From contig NC_063436.1 in assembly GCF_020379485.1 (NCBI RefSeq), forward strand, positions 25,604,423 through 25,668,422: DNA of 64,000 nt, read 5' to 3'. Position numbers and translations under genes: made by a program. Source of the DNA: Brassica napus (lineage: Eukaryota; Streptophyta; Magnoliopsida; Brassicales; Brassicaceae). Shown in pieces: positions 50,575 to 63,230 of this stretch (positions are counted from its first letter, which is position 1; each line of letters begins with the position of its first letter). A model generated the notes under the pieces. It had not been told where the DNA came from. It ran no database searches and saw only the letters and a program-made list of their open reading frames with translations.

Positions 50575-51012
50575 ATGAGTGATAAATATAAGCTTCCAAG
50601 GACAACACTTCGCAGAAGATCTCTGTCAGCTGAGCTATCTGGAGAGAGTTCAACAGATGATGAAGCAAACAAAGTTGAGAGAAAAGTCCCCTACAAAGCT
50701 CTTCTCATAAGACCTCGGCCATTTGAACCATTTGATGAGGATGATTCAACGGACAGTGATGCAACGGATAGTGATGCAACGGACAGTGATGTAACAAGTC
50801 CAGAGGGGTTGAAAGCGAGTCCAAAGAAGAGCAATGATGCAATAAACGAGCCGTCGAACAAGAAGAGAAGACTGCATAGGAAGAAGATGTATACCCCTCG
50901 AAAATTTATTTCCCCAGAGGCAGAAGTTAACCAGACTGATGCAAATCCGTGCAACAGTGGGAGATCAGAGAAGGCCCTTTCTGATCAACGTGTCACCCCA
51001 GAAAAACCATAA
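50575..51012 (+). CDS. Acidic nuclear-type protein, copy B2
   Basis: 145 codons, same length as B1 with few substitutions (for example SLSAELSGE for SLSPELSGE). Short TDSDA repeat, and KKRRLHRKKMYTPRKF near the end. It lies 150 bp after the solo LTR. AATAAA at about 51127-51132. Function unknown. Not tested for expression. Confidence 0.45.
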   Translation: MSDKYKLPRTTLRRRSLSAELSGESSTDDEANKVERKVPYKALLIRPRPFEPFDEDDSTDSDATDSDATDSDVTSPEGLKASPKKSNDAINEPSNKKRRLHRKKMYTPRKFISPEAEVNQTDANPCNSGRSEKALSDQRVTPEKP

Positions 51013-51539
51013 ACAAGACGAATCAGAATCAATGGCTTATCCAATATCTATGTTCTTATCTTTTATTTTATGGACTTTATTTCGTAATTTGAAGTTTGCT
51101 TTTAGCTTATCTGCATGCTGAGATATAATAAAGTTTTTCATTTCAATCTCAAACGTGTTGATTGAATCTGAAAAAAAAAGTTTGGGTGTAATATCTCATC
51201 TTCAAACCACAAAATCAGCCCATTTGTTGTTCCTTCCTTTTCTGTCTTCGAAAAAACAAGATTGACACTAACCAAACATGTGATTGAAAAAACCCCAACC
51301 CCTTATCCAAATTCCGATGAACACCAATGTTTTTGTTTTACACAGCCTAAAAACTGTCAAAATTTTCTTATCTTTAAGAGAGTTTTCCATTCACCTAACT
51401 CACCAACTCTCACAAACCCTAAAGTGTGGAAAATCTCTTGAACCTTCAATCTTAATAAAATTAAGTGAAGTATTTGTGTCGTTTATTTTTATAATTTGAA
51501 AGTTTCAGTGGTTGCCTATCATAGTCAAACTACATTTTG

Positions 51540-51985
51540 GACAGGACATTTATGTACACAGGAAAAGAAGGATATGTGAAAACTGAAGTGCAGTGGTTAG
51601 TAATACTGAATCCAGAGATGCAAGGGATCTCTTTTACAGTTTCCATTATGATGATGTGTTTGCTGACTCAGTAAAGCACAGTTGCATTGTGCATTTCGTG
51701 CCAGAGAATAAGCAAATTAAATTCCAAACCGTAAGGAGCACCCTGGCCTTATTGTGCAAAAGGTTTATAATATCGCTATAGAAGAAGCTGTGGAAGTTCA
51801 TTCATAATGATTTAAATGAGGATCAAAGAAGTGAGATTGATTTTCATTTGGAAAAGACGATTTCATGAATTGGTGATCTTCCGGATATTGAGAATAAGCA
51901 AATGACTTAAAAAGTTGAGAGAAAGAGTCCTTGAAGCTGTAATTTGGCAAATGCACCTTGTTACTGATAGCAGGAGTAAGTATAG
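51540..51985 (+). pseudogene. BAH-domain protein remnant, copy 2
   Basis: Reads VVSNTESRDARDLFYSFHYD, then SVKHSCIVHFVPENKQI. A frameshift follows, then IHNDLNEDQRSEIDFHLEKT, a stop, and IGDLPDIENKQMT. Same decay pattern as 38055-38420, so the lesions mostly predate the block duplication. Confidence 0.65.
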
Positions 51986-52917
51986 TTTTTTGCTCTATCA
52001 TTTTTCTTGTTTTTTTTTATATATTAAGCAATTTTGTTTTGTTTCAAAAAAAAAAAGAAGCAATTGTGTTTATACACTATTATAAATAGGGTTTTCACTT
52101 ACAGGTTTACATCATCGTATAGAGGAGGAAAACTGATTTTTTTTAATACATCAAGTAATTTTTTTATACACTATTATAAATAGGATTTTCACTTGAAGGT
52201 TACATTATCGTGTAGAGGAGCAAAACGGTTTTTGATGAGGACTGGCTAAGCTAGCGTTGATGGTGACAGTATGACATTTGTCATAAAACAGTATTTCAAA
52301 AGTTAAGACATGCTGGTTTCTTACACGAGAAAATGCTGGTTTCTCTCACTTATTTTTGTCTTTTTCTGATTTTTTTATTCTTCACATACTGTCTTAAAGA
52401 CATGCCTTGCAGATACTCTATGAGTCTTTTGAAATATATATACAAAAGTACTGGAGGTGCTAGTTCATAATATCAAAGTTAGTTTAAACATTTCTTTTTC
52501 AGTTTTTGGTATATGTGTGTGCATGATGAACTTCTTAGAATCGTTAGGTATTGATAATATTTCACCTTAGGATGTTAAATAGGGGTTTTAATCTCAGATT
52601 CTCAGCATTTAATTTAAGTTCAGCCGTAAAGGAACCCTACTTCTTTTTAGATCCCACCAAAATTTGCAAAAGAGGATTAAACCCTTTTAACTCATAAACC
52701 CTTTATTTTTTTCATGTGAATATATTTCATATAATTTAGAGCAATATATATCTTCACAAATATAAAATTAGTTAAATCCATATATACATAAATCAAAATA
52801 AAATATTCAATTCATCTATTAATCAATGTAAAAGTCTGTTTTTTTATGAAATATCAAATGTAATCTTTTAAAAGATAATTCACTTTTTTGGAAAACAAGA
52901 TTATTCATTTTTTACGA
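51986..52917. other. Non-coding part of duplicated block, copy 2
   Basis: Matches 38421-39399. AT-rich, no gene recognised. Confidence 0.4.
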
Positions 52918-53905
52918 AAAATTTACATTTGCAGTTTGGACTTAAAAATCAATTTTGCAAATCAAACAAAAAAAATCAATATTGCGGTTTTGTGGCCTTG
53001 GCGGGAACACTTGTTTTTGTGGGTTTTGCAGAAAAACTCAGTTGTTCAGTTTTGGTGAAAAATCAATTTTACGATTTTGGCAAAAAAATAATTTTATTGC
53101 GGAATTAAAGAAAAATTCAATTTTCTCGTTTTGATGGAAAACTGAATTTTTTTATCTAGAAGGAAAAACTCATTTTTGCGATTTTATCAGAAAACTCAAT
53201 TTTGTAATTCTAACGGGAAATTTGTTTTTGTGGTCCAAACGGAAAGCCTCATTTTTACAATTTTGGTGAAAAAAACTCAATTTTGTGGTTTTGGAGAAAA
53301 AAATAGTTTTGTGTGGGTTTTGGCGGAAAAACTCAATTTTGTGATTTTCACAATAAAACCTCAGTTTATGGTTTTGATGTATAACTTTAAATTTACGGTT
53401 TTGATGTAAAATTTCGATTTTGCTGTTTTGGTGAAAAACCTTGATTTTCAGCTTTGTTGAAAAACCTGGATTTTTCTGTTTTAAAGGAAAACTTTTTTTG
53501 CTGTTTTAGTGAAAAAACTTGATTTTGCGGTTTTGGCAGAAAAATATATTTATTTTTTTTGGAGGGAAAACTGAATTTTACGATTTTGGCAGGAAAACTC
53601 TATTTTGCGGTTTTGGTGGGAAAATAAATTTTAGTGTTTTAACGGGAAAAACTTATTTTACCGTTTTGAGAGAAAAACTTGTTTTTATGGTTTTGACAAG
53701 AAAACGTATTTTTACGGTTTTGACAGTTACGGTTTTGACAGTAAAATGTGTTTTATGGTTTTAATAGTTAAACATGTTTTTGCAGTTTTGGTGGGCGAGA
53801 AAATCATATTTTACGCTATTGTTGAAGAGATTATTTTTGCCAAACAATTCAATTTTGTTGTTTGGGTGGAAAAAATCGATTTTATTGTATTGGTGGAAAA
53901 ATAAA
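52918..53905. repeat. Degenerate ~30-bp minisatellite, copy 2
   Basis: Sister array of 39400-40390, with GGTTTTG(G/A) and GGAAAACT words recurring every 25-35 bp and many small indels relative to copy 1. No gene. Confidence 0.85.
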
Positions 53906-53973
53906 TTTTGTCATAATCTTTAAATTTAGTATAAAATTGTGTAAAGCAAAATATATTACATGGCTAGGATAAC

Positions 53974-54627
53974 TAGGGGTAGGCGTTCGGGTACCCATTC
54001 GGGTTCGGTTCGGATCTATTCGGGTTTCGGGTTTTCGGGTTTAATGATTTCAGTCCCATTCGGGTATTTCTAAATTTCGGTTCGGGTTCGGTTCGGATCT
54101 TTGCGGGTTCGGTTCGGGTTCGGATAACCCATTTAAATTATTTTTAAAATTTTAATATTCATTATATGCTTAAAATTTCTCAAAATCTATAAAACAAAAT
54201 AATCTATTACATATAAATTTGTATAATATATGTCAAAATAGCTAAAATTGTCATATAAATTGGTTTGATTTGAATATTTAGATAGAAAATCAATCGATAT
54301 TTCAAGTATCTTGATGTTTTGAATATATTTTAGCTATTTTAAACATTTATTTTTGATTATTTATATATATTTCAAGTATTTTAGACAATTTAAAAGTATC
54401 TTATATATTTTGATTTTTTAATATATATTAAATTTAAAAATAAGTAATATTTAGGTATATAAATCTATTTCGGTTATATTCGGGTATCCGAGATATTTCG
54501 ATTCGGGTCGGTTTTGGTTTCGGTTCTTTAGATACCAAAATTTTGAACCCGTCCGGATATTTAATCAATTTCGGTTCGGGTTCGGTACTACTTTTTTGGA
54601 TCGGGTTCGGTTCGGTTCTTCGGATCC
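53974..54627. mobile_element. hAT-type element with TTCGGG hexamers, right end truncated
   Basis: The left end is TAGGGGTAGGCGTTCGGG. The right side stops at CTTCGGATCC without the expected GCCCAGCCCTA. Flanks AGGATAAC (53966-53973) and TGGATAAC (54628-54635) look like an 8-bp duplication with one mismatch. Copy 1 has uninterrupted sequence at about 40450. Confidence 0.75.
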
Positions 54628-54751
54628 TGGATAACCATCGAAGCCCAATAGCTAATTATGTTTAACCTTTTTTTTTGTCATGTTTTAAGGTTAAGATTTT
54701 GATAAATGGTTAGGGTAACCCTATTAGGTTGAGTTCATTTCAACATCCTTA

Positions 54752-55906
54752 GAGCACCATTATTGCTATAACCCCATTTGGGTTTCTTAGTGATTAATTT
54801 AAGAATAAAAGTTATTTAAGAAATGTAGTTAAGAATCCCATAGATTTTATGCTTTATTGGAAGTTTCTTAATTAGGGGTTTTAAAAAAAATAAAATTAGG
54901 GGTTCATGACTCATCTCCTCCAACTCATCTCTTCCAAGCTCATAACTCGTCTTGTGCATGTTACCTGCATTTACACACAAGAAAAGAGCACAAAAAAAAT
55001 ATAACAAGATCAATACACTTAAAGCAACAACAGAGACTCTTCACTACACAACACCAACAGAGATTCTTCCTTACAAGAACAATACACTTAAAGCAACAAC
55101 ACAATTAAAAGAGAACAAGAACAAGCCACTTAAACGGAAACCACAACAAGAACAAGCGACACTAATTAGCCAACATTTTAACTTAAATGAAAACAGAACA
55201 CTTGTTTTTAACAAGAACAAGAACAAGCCTCACTAATTAGCCAACAAGGTTCAATCTCATCATCTATCACCACGTAATTAGCCAACAAGGATCGAACTCC
55301 ATCTGCCTCCTCCCTAAAAAAATTCAAATCAAGGTTCAATCTCATCATCTAATCACCACCTAATCAATCGTATTAAGTGTGAATATCAAAAGGATCTCAC
55401 CGATCAGAAGATAGAGGAGATGGGGTGGCATCATCTAATCACCACCTAATCAATCACTTTCCTTCGCGACGGAGAAGACCAGTGAAGGAGACGCCTTTTA
55501 GCGGCGGAGCAGACGAGACAAGGGAAAGTCAGAGAAGACGTCGATTGCACGGAGGAGACGTCAATTGCACAGACGAGACGCCGATTAAACGGAAGAGACG
55601 TCGATTGAACGGTGGAGACGCCGATTGAACGGTGGAGAGGCCTCTTTCATGAACGCAGTCGTGTCGTCTTGAAGGAGAACACAAGAAAATATGAGAGAAA
55701 ACAAAAGAAAGAAAGAAAAAAAGAAAAATCAAAACAAAAAATCAAAAAGGCTTGGTTGCCTGACACGTGTTCTAAGGACCTGCTTTGTGATTGGTTGCAA
55801 AAACTATGAATTAAGGATCGGTTATACAATTTTCTTTTTGTTTTCATTTAATTAATTGCCTAATTTTCTTAAAAACTCCAGCTAAGGACCTGCGTTAATG
55901 ATGCTC
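54752..55906. mobile_element. PIF/Harbinger-type non-autonomous element (1155 bp)
   Basis: TTA on both sides (54749-54751 and 55907-55909). Ends are GAGCACCATTATTGC and, in reverse complement, GAGCATCATTAACGC. The empty site in copy 1 reads CATCCTTAGTCTTGG near 40562. The interior has no transposase but carries five tandem 20-bp units (55536-55635). Confidence 0.85.
55536..55635 (+). repeat. 20-bp tandem repeat, five units
   Basis: Units of the form AGACGTCGATTGAACGGTGG at 55536, 55556, 55576, 55596 and 55616, with 2-6 differences between units. It lies inside the PIF/Harbinger-type element. Confidence 0.9.
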
Positions 55907-55909
55907 TTA

Positions 55910-57205
55910 GTCTTGGAAGTTAAAAAGACATTAATGTGTGACTAAGCGATGATAAAGGTATTATATGTTATGCTTTATAGAGAAAAAAAAAACTGATTGT
56001 GTGAAATACTACATTGATATTTGATTATTAAACTTCACGATCCAACTTCCAAGTAAGGTTACACTAAAATTCTTGTTTATACTAAGTGTTCTCAGTTTGC
56101 TCCAAATTATCATTTTAATGTAGTCATTGTTTGTGTTTGTTTGTCGAACTCGTGAATGCTAGCTGAACGACATCTAACTGGCGAATTGAAACCTTAACAT
56201 CTGATAAACATGAAGCGCTAGCTATGAGCAGGTAGTGTATCATATTCACACATTTCTTGAAATGATTGATGGTAGAAGTTCATTGTATATTTTTTCGTGA
56301 AAGTGGAATCTTATTAATCTTCACCGGTTGTGGCAATAACATAAAACCTAAATCTTCATGTTAATTACCTCATAAATTGTATATAATCATATCTTCTGTG
56401 ATTTTACGTGTTATAAGTAACTAATTTTGTTTTTCCGAATCAGAACGGCCACACTCTTGATGAAATGGCGGCTGTTATCGAAGAACCAAGATTAAAGATG
56501 AATTAATCTACCTACCTCCAAAAAGAGCTAGGCACCGTTTTTATACTCCATTGACGATCAAAGAAGTTACTAAACCGGCCTGAATTGACAATCAAATATA
56601 GGTAATGGTATTTTTATCTTCCTTGTTTATATAATTCTATAAAGAAGCCTTTCTTAGAGTTTCCTTTTCAAGGTGTGATGCAGATCATGACTTCTTATCT
56701 TTCTTTTTTTTTTTGCTTTGTTGCATCCAAATAAAGATAGGAGAGTTGGTTACATAATACCTTAGATAAAACTTGTGAAATTAAGTTACAAAAAAAAAAA
56801 ACTTGTGAAATAGCCAAGAGTCTTTGCGTTTGTCTTTACATTGTCTTCGATAGTGGGTTGATCTGGTTGCTTTGTGTTTTTTCCTCGTGGACCCATTTTT
56901 GTTTGTTGCAAATGTGAGTCTCTCTTGTCTACGAGATTCTCTAGTCTATTTTTTTGGGCTGCCATAAAATTGCAACATCCAGGGTTGTCTCAAGATAAGT
57001 CTGCACACGAATCAAAACATTGATGGGATCGGTAGTAAATATGTATACATTTATTTTCAGACCAAGTGAAATAAGGTACCAGGTACATTAGAAAATTTAG
57101 ACACACTAATGCATATTGACCTCAAAGAAAGTAACATTCTATATTCTGATGTGAATCCAAAATTTGCAAGATACTGGAATTTCCAAGATTTTGGGTTTAT
57201 GAAAC
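55910..57205. other. Spacer between PIF/Harbinger element and CRK copy 2
   Basis: Matches about 40566-41892 in copy 1, including the exon-like DEMAAVIEEPRLK block at about 56443. No complete gene seen. Confidence 0.4.
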
Positions 57206-59682
57206 TTAACGAGGAGCTAAAGAAGTAATGGATGCTTGATCAATCGAACAGAGAGAAGACTTGTCCACTGATGAACATGCTTGATCTTTCTTACTTCGGA
57301 AGAAAAATCCAGGTGGTCGAGGCACAGCGAGGGAGATCAAGCTAGTAGTAAGCATTTGGACGATTGCTGACATGGTTGGGCGATCCTCAGAATCTTCTTG
57401 GACACATAATAAGGCGATATGGATGCATCTAATTATTTTGTTGCTTTGATAACTCTCTCGAAAGGATGAGTCCACGAGCTCTAGGGGCAATCCATTGTTC
57501 CATACCCTCCAAGTCTATTCAACATTTTAAGACTTAATTATCTTTGTGATTGTTTAGTAGAGAAGAAAAATTTGCAGATTTAAAGTTTTTATACTCACAT
57601 ATGTAACCAAGTTTCCTAAACTACCATCCATCTCAAGGAGGCTGCTATTCTTCCTCACGCTTATAATCTCAAGAACTAAGACTCCGAAGCTACAGACATC
57701 TGACTTCATTTTGAATTGGCCGTACATCGCATACTCAGGGGACATGTAACCACTGAAACAATACTATATTGAGTTAATAGAGGCATAATAAAGCCTGACA
57801 TTCAATATATGGCAAGATAAAAACTTACTAGGTTCCGACTACTCTTCTCGTATTTGCTTCGGTTTGGTCCATTTCAAATATTCTTGCCATACCAAAATCT
57901 GCAACTTTGGGGTTCATATCAGCGTCCAAGAGAATGTTACCAGCTTTGAGGTTCCGATGTATAATTGTGAGTCTTAAATCTTGATGGAGATATAGAATCC
58001 CTCTAGCAATTACTCCTACGATCTTATACCGTCTAGTCCAATCCAACTGGCTCTGCAATCTAGGGTCCACACATCCATAGATAGAATGTAAAAACATTGG
58101 AGTAAATATTGTGGCTAATAAGAATTGGTTTTAAGTTACCAAACAGGAAGTAATCGAGGCTTTTATTAAGCACCAACTCGTAGACAAGTATCTTCTCTTG
58201 TCTCTCAAACAATATCCGAGAAGCTTGACCAGATTTCTGTGCTGAAGCTTTGCCACAAGAACGACTTCATTCTTGAACTCTTTCTCGCCTTGTCCTGATG
58301 TTTTGGAAAGTCTCTTCACAGCAACTTGTAATCCATTTGGAAGTGTCCCCTAAAAAAGATAGTGAATTAAACAGTCGTCACCTCATTTGAATCTCTAATG
58401 CACCTAATTAAGAACCTCAGTGAACTGGTAATACCTTGTAGACTTTTCGGAATCCACCTTGACCTAGTTTGTTACATATCGAAAACTTATTTTTGGCAGC
58501 TTCAATAACCTTAAAGTCAAACTGTAGTGAGCCTGAAGTTGTAATGCCATCCCCTTCTGTAAAAAAAATAATAGTAAAAAAAGATATAATATAGTTAAGG
58601 ATTCAGTTCCATAAAACTTTAAGCAGAGCACACACAAAATATTGAATCGTTACCATCATATGCAACTGTAGTATCATCAGCCTTCTTCACTCTCTTTGTT
58701 ACTTGGCAACTTAAAACAGCCACAAGAAAGAGAACAAAGACAGCAACCGGCACACCAGTTGCTAAGATTATCACCGTTGAGTTTCTTTCTTTTCCTGCCA
58801 AAGTGATATATCAGACATGACACATGACTTCCCAAGTCTGAACGTCTCAACTGGAAGTAAATGAAAAAAAAAAGATACAGAGAGGTTTTTACCAGGTGGC
58901 AATGGAGGAGCTGTAACCGATGGCAACGAAGGAGCTGTAACCAATGGCAACGGAGGATATGTAATGAGCGGGGATGGAGGGAGAGTTGCCACAAAGGTTT
59001 CATTGTAAAAAGGGTAAATCTCGTATCTTGAGTTACAACTCGGGAACAGAACTCTTCCTCCAACTCTGCTGAAATTAAATTGCGTCATGGATTGTGTAAG
59101 ACAGCTTTTGCACTCTTCAGGTAACAAATCAGGAAAACACTGGACCAATGCATACTGCGTCTGAGACGAAGTAAAATTCAATTTGTAAACGCATTGCATC
59201 CTTGAGCCCGTCCAGTTGGTACACTGGAATTTCCTGAGTGCTCCAAGTGATTATTCTTGGTGTGGACAGTGGACCTTGTTACATAATCCATTAAAATATT
59301 CTGGTCCGAGTACCCAAGCATGCACTCATCATACTGAATCATTAATTCCTTCCCTCTTAGACATCGCCTCTGAGTGTTACTAGAAGCAAAAATGATACAG
59401 TCACGGCAAACTTCCGGCGAGAAACATTCCGAATACCATGCTAGCGTTTTGACCCCTTACGACAGAATGATATCCCTCGGAGAATAAGGAAGCAGGGATG
59501 TTAGTAAAGGAAGTCAAAAGACTTCTGATATTGAATAGGTAAGCGTGGTTTGGTGATGTCCTGTACCTGTTACTGCAGTTATAGGCGACGTAAGTTGGGT
59601 ATTGTAGTTGTGCAGAAGCCCCCAAGCTTGCAGTGAAGAAGGTGAGAAGGAGGATGCAGTTTAAGGAAGTATAAGCAGACAT
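57206..59682 (-). pseudogene. Cysteine-rich receptor-like kinase, copy 2, disrupted
   Basis: Same exon order as copy 1 (first exon from 59682, last exon 57206-57514). Lesions relative to copy 1: a 17-bp deletion near 59425 removes the first cysteine of the first DUF26 motif and shifts the frame; further rearrangement and loss between the two DUF26 domains; a 1-bp deletion near 58207 (LLGYC, then LRDK) shifts the kinase frame; and the catalytic loop reads HRNLKAGN instead of HRD. A proline-rich stretch before the membrane segment is expanded with a repeated (L/P)xLPxVTAP-like motif at 58895-58980. The ATP-binding VAVKRLSK and DFGMARIF are still visible. Non-functional as a receptor kinase. Confidence 0.9.
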
Positions 59683-60067
59683 TATTCAACTTCTTCTCCT
59701 TTCCGCTTTTGTTTTTCTTCTTTATTGGATTGACGAGTTGAATACTACTGAGTAATGAATGAGTGTGAAACCAGCCAGCCAAAGTCAATGCATTTTTTTC
59801 TGTATACAGTGGCATGCAAGTCAAGGTCAACTACGCGTGTAACATCAAGTCTAATTGTTAATTAAATGAATTTCAATAAATCAATCAAACTATTTAAATG
59901 TTGGAATAATCATGTGAATGAGAAAAAATAATAATAAATAGGAGTTCAAAAGATATAAAGTTGATGATTTGTTATGACTTATGAATTATGATAGGCGGAG
60001 AGACTTTGGGTGAATAGGCCGTTTTCTTTTTACTTCCTTACCGGACAAGTAACAAAAGAAGAGCTTA

Positions 60068-60261
60068 AACATGATTAATGGATGATTTTTAGAGCGAGGG
60101 TTCTTAGTGGAATATAAAAAATCGTCTCTTAACTTTTAATTAAAAAAACTAAGAACTGACTCTTAAATATCTTATTTAAATAACTTTTAGTTAAAAATTA
60201 AGAGACGATTTTTTATATTACGATAAGAACCACCCCTAAGAATCTCCCATTAATCATGCTC
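60068..60261. mobile_element. Palindromic MITE, Tourist-like (194 bp)
   Basis: TTA on each side (60065-60067 and 60262-60264). Nearly the whole element is an inverted repeat: ATGATTAATGG...TCTTAGTGG...AAAAATCGTCTCTTAA pairs with TTAAGAGACGATTTTT...AATCTCCCATTAATCAT. The empty site in copy 1 is GAGTTTATAGAGG near 44790. The RNA would fold into a long hairpin. Confidence 0.8.
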
Positions 60262-60264
60262 TTA

Positions 60265-60757
60265 TAAAAGATAAAACAGTACTTTAACAATTCTAGGTTA
60301 TTCGGTTCTAGTCTTCATTGCTTCAGAACCAATAAACACTCTCAGTAATTACATCTTTTACATCATATGTTTTAGAATTTCAGGGTCCTACAGAGACTTT
60401 CCAAACTCTGAAATGAAGACTATACTAAGAGAAAAACAGAGGAACTGAAACTTTTGGCTACTTACATCATTTTCTTCTTTCTGTATAATACAAGATCTAT
60501 AGCTACTCAACACCATAATTAACTACACATCTCTAGTCCAACAAAACTAACTCACTGTCGAAGAACCAACAATAGCGCCATTGATTCTCCTCAACATTTT
60601 GTCTCTTTCTCCTTTAAGAAATAAGATTATAAACAAGACTATCGTGTACTTGCTTGCTGGATACTTACAGAAAATGAAAAATAATAGAACCATTTCAACT
60701 GAGGAAAAACCTTTCTTCTTTTTCGATGCTTACTTGTCTTTGTGAAACGTTTTATCC
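60265..60757. other. Region between MITE and CRK copy 3
   Basis: The segment to about 60350 still matches copy 1 (CTTCATTGCTTCAGAACCAA). The rest should include the 3' UTR of CRK copy 3. No gene. Confidence 0.4.
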
Positions 60758-63230
60758 TCAGCGAGGAGTTAAACGAGTAATGGAAGCATCATCGACAGAA
60801 CATAGAGCAGAAGAATCCACTGCTGGACCTGCTTCCCTTACTTCCTCATGTTTCATGCGTAAGAAAAATCCAGGGGGTTGAGGAATGGGAAGAGCAATTG
60901 AGCTAGTAGTAAGCATCTGGACTATTTCTGACATAGTTGGACGATCTTCAACTTCTTCTTGAACACACAGTAAAGCTATATGGATGCATCTTCTAGTTTC
61001 GTTTTCTTGACAGTTCTCTTGAAAGGATGGATCCACAACCTCTAATGGTGACCCATTTCTCCATAGTCTCCAAGTCTATTCAACAAATTCATAATAACAG
61101 CATTGCAGGTCACAACTAAATGAAGCAAAAAAAAAAAGGTTTAAAGGGTGCATACTCACATATGTAACCAAATTTCCAGCATGATCATCCATATTATAGA
61201 GACTGCTATTCTTTTTGCCGCTTATAATCTCAAGGACTAAAATACCGAAGCTATAAACATCTGACTTCATGGAGAATTGGCCGTACATTGCATACTCCGG
61301 AGACATATAGCCACTATGACAAAACTTAAAGTTTGAGTTAATAAAAGGTTGTTACATGTCTTAACGTATTATGTGAAAAATGAAAAACTTACTAGGTTCC
61401 CACTACTCTTCTCGTACTGGCTTCTGTTTGGTCTATTCCAAAAATCCTCGCCATTCCAAAATCTGCAATTTTCGGGTTCAGGGAATCATCCAAGAGGATG
61501 TTACTAGCTTTGAGATCACGATGGATGATTGTGAGTCGTGAATCTTGATGAAGATATAGAACCCCTCTAGCAATTCCTCTAATGATATTGTGCCTTCTTG
61601 TCCAATCCAGCTGCATTTTCATTGTAGAGTCTGGACCATTGGTGTTTACAATGTTATAGAACAGTGGTCTCAAGAATGATTTGAGTAATGAAAAAACTTG
61701 GCCTAAAATGTTGTAATATATTAACTGACCAAAGAGGAAGTAATCAAGACTTTTGTTAGGCACATACTCATAGATGAGTATTTTCTCTTCTCTTTCAAAA
61801 CAAAATCCGAGAAGCTTGACAAGATTTCGGTGCTGAAGCTTCGCCACAACAATTACCTCATTCTTGAACTCTTTTTCGCCTTGTACTGATGTTTTCGATA
61901 GTCTCTTCACCGCAACTTGTAATCTATTAGGAAATGTTCCCTACAAAGAAATAACTATTAAGAAATGTAACAAATGTTCCCTACTAACCAAGAAGCTCAA
62001 TGAACTGGTAAATATACCTTGTACACTTCTCCAAATCCACCTTGACCGAGTTTGTTTCTTTCAGAAAAGTTATCGGTTGCTGCTTCAACAGCTTTAAAAT
62101 CAAACTGAAATGAGCCAGCGGTTGTAATATCATCCCCACCTGCAAAATTAAAATGTTTTAAAAGCATTAGTCTTCATAAAACCTTCTAAGTTGCAAACAC
62201 TAGTGTATTTTGGAATTTTATACCATCATCTGCAGTTGCTGTCTCATAAGTATTCTTCAGTCTCGTTGTTACATAGAAGCTACAAATGACTATAAAAAGA
62301 AGAACATAGACACCTAGCGGCACAACAATTGCTATAATTATAACTTGCATGGAGTTCTCTTCTTTTCCTGCCAAATACATGAATTCAACAAATCTTTGAA
62401 TCACTCAACCCAAAAAGGAAAAATACAGGGGGAGAGAGAGAGAGAGAGGGAGATCTCTTACCATGCATATCGTTAGAGGCAACTTCTTGATAGGTTTCAT
62501 TGTAGAAAGGGTAAATATCGTACCTTAAGGTACAATTCGGAGAAAGAAGTCTTGCTCCGATTTTGTCAAGAGGCACGTTCTCGATGGTTTGTTGCAGACA
62601 GTTTGAGCACATCACTGCTGTCAGATCAGGCATGCACTGAATTAATACATAAACCGTTTGAGCTGATGCGTAGTTCTCCTTCTTAAACGCAAACTTTCTT
62701 GGACTAGCAGTAGCCTCCTCTGCAGCTTCGTTTATCAAAGAATGGACCACCTTACTGAATCGAACAGGTTGGTTTGCCGTAACATTCTGTTGGTTTACTA
62801 CCATCAGCTCTCCAATTTTTGTTACAGGATCCAAGAGGATATTCCGGTCAGTGTATAAAAGCATGCATTCGTCGTAATAAATCAAAGCCTCCTTTTCATT
62901 TGGACAATGATTTAGAGTGTCCTTGACGGAGAGGCTGATGCAGTCACGGCAGATTTCGAACGATACATCTGGGCGACAGAGGAAAAGTCCGAATACCATG
63001 TCAGGGTTTTGTCCCTCTTTAAGTCTTTGGAATCCATAGGAGAAAGATTGATTGTAACTAGAAGAAAGAGAGGACAAAAGGGTTTCGAGGTTTGAGGAGT
63101 ATGTGCTGTTTTTGAGGTAAGTTTTCTCTGGCTGACAAACATAACCGACGTAAGTCGGTCTGTGTTGCTGTACAGAAGGTCTCAGGTTTGTAAGGAAAGT
63201 GAAAAGGAAGAGGAAACCATAACCAGACAT
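60758..63230 (-). CDS. Cysteine-rich receptor-like kinase (DUF26 RLK), intact
   Basis: Seven exons with GT-AG borders: 62462-63230, 62224-62367, 62018-62139, 61730-61940, 61393-61630, 61160-61313, 60758-61075. They join in frame to 652 codons (651 aa). Parts: signal peptide ([11 protein letters not shown]); two Gnk2/DUF26 domains with C-x8-C-x2-C motifs (Cys85/94/97 and Cys199/208/211); membrane segment around residues 263-285 ([20 protein letters not shown]); kinase with [54 protein letters not shown]. CRKs sit in the plasma membrane and act in stress, ROS and pathogen signalling. It belongs to a tandem CRK cluster as on Arabidopsis chromosome 4 next to GSH1. The exact CRK number cannot be told by eye. 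Exon 5 has a slightly longer intron before it than in the sister genes. Confidence 0.93.

Larger units (their letters stand above)
46210..60350. repeat. Large direct segmental duplication, copy 2
   Basis: Counterpart of 27066-44870 in the same order and orientation. It lacks the LINE but has three insertions absent from copy 1: an hAT-type element at 53974-54627, a PIF/Harbinger element at 54752-55906, and a palindromic MITE at 60068-60261. Copy 1 keeps the corresponding uninterrupted sequences. Confidence 0.85.

Noticed and set aside
55425..55847. Small frames on both strands near the 20-bp repeat
   Set aside because: They arise from the tandem repeat inside a DNA element. The 20-bp unit is not a multiple of three, so no stable repeat protein is coded.
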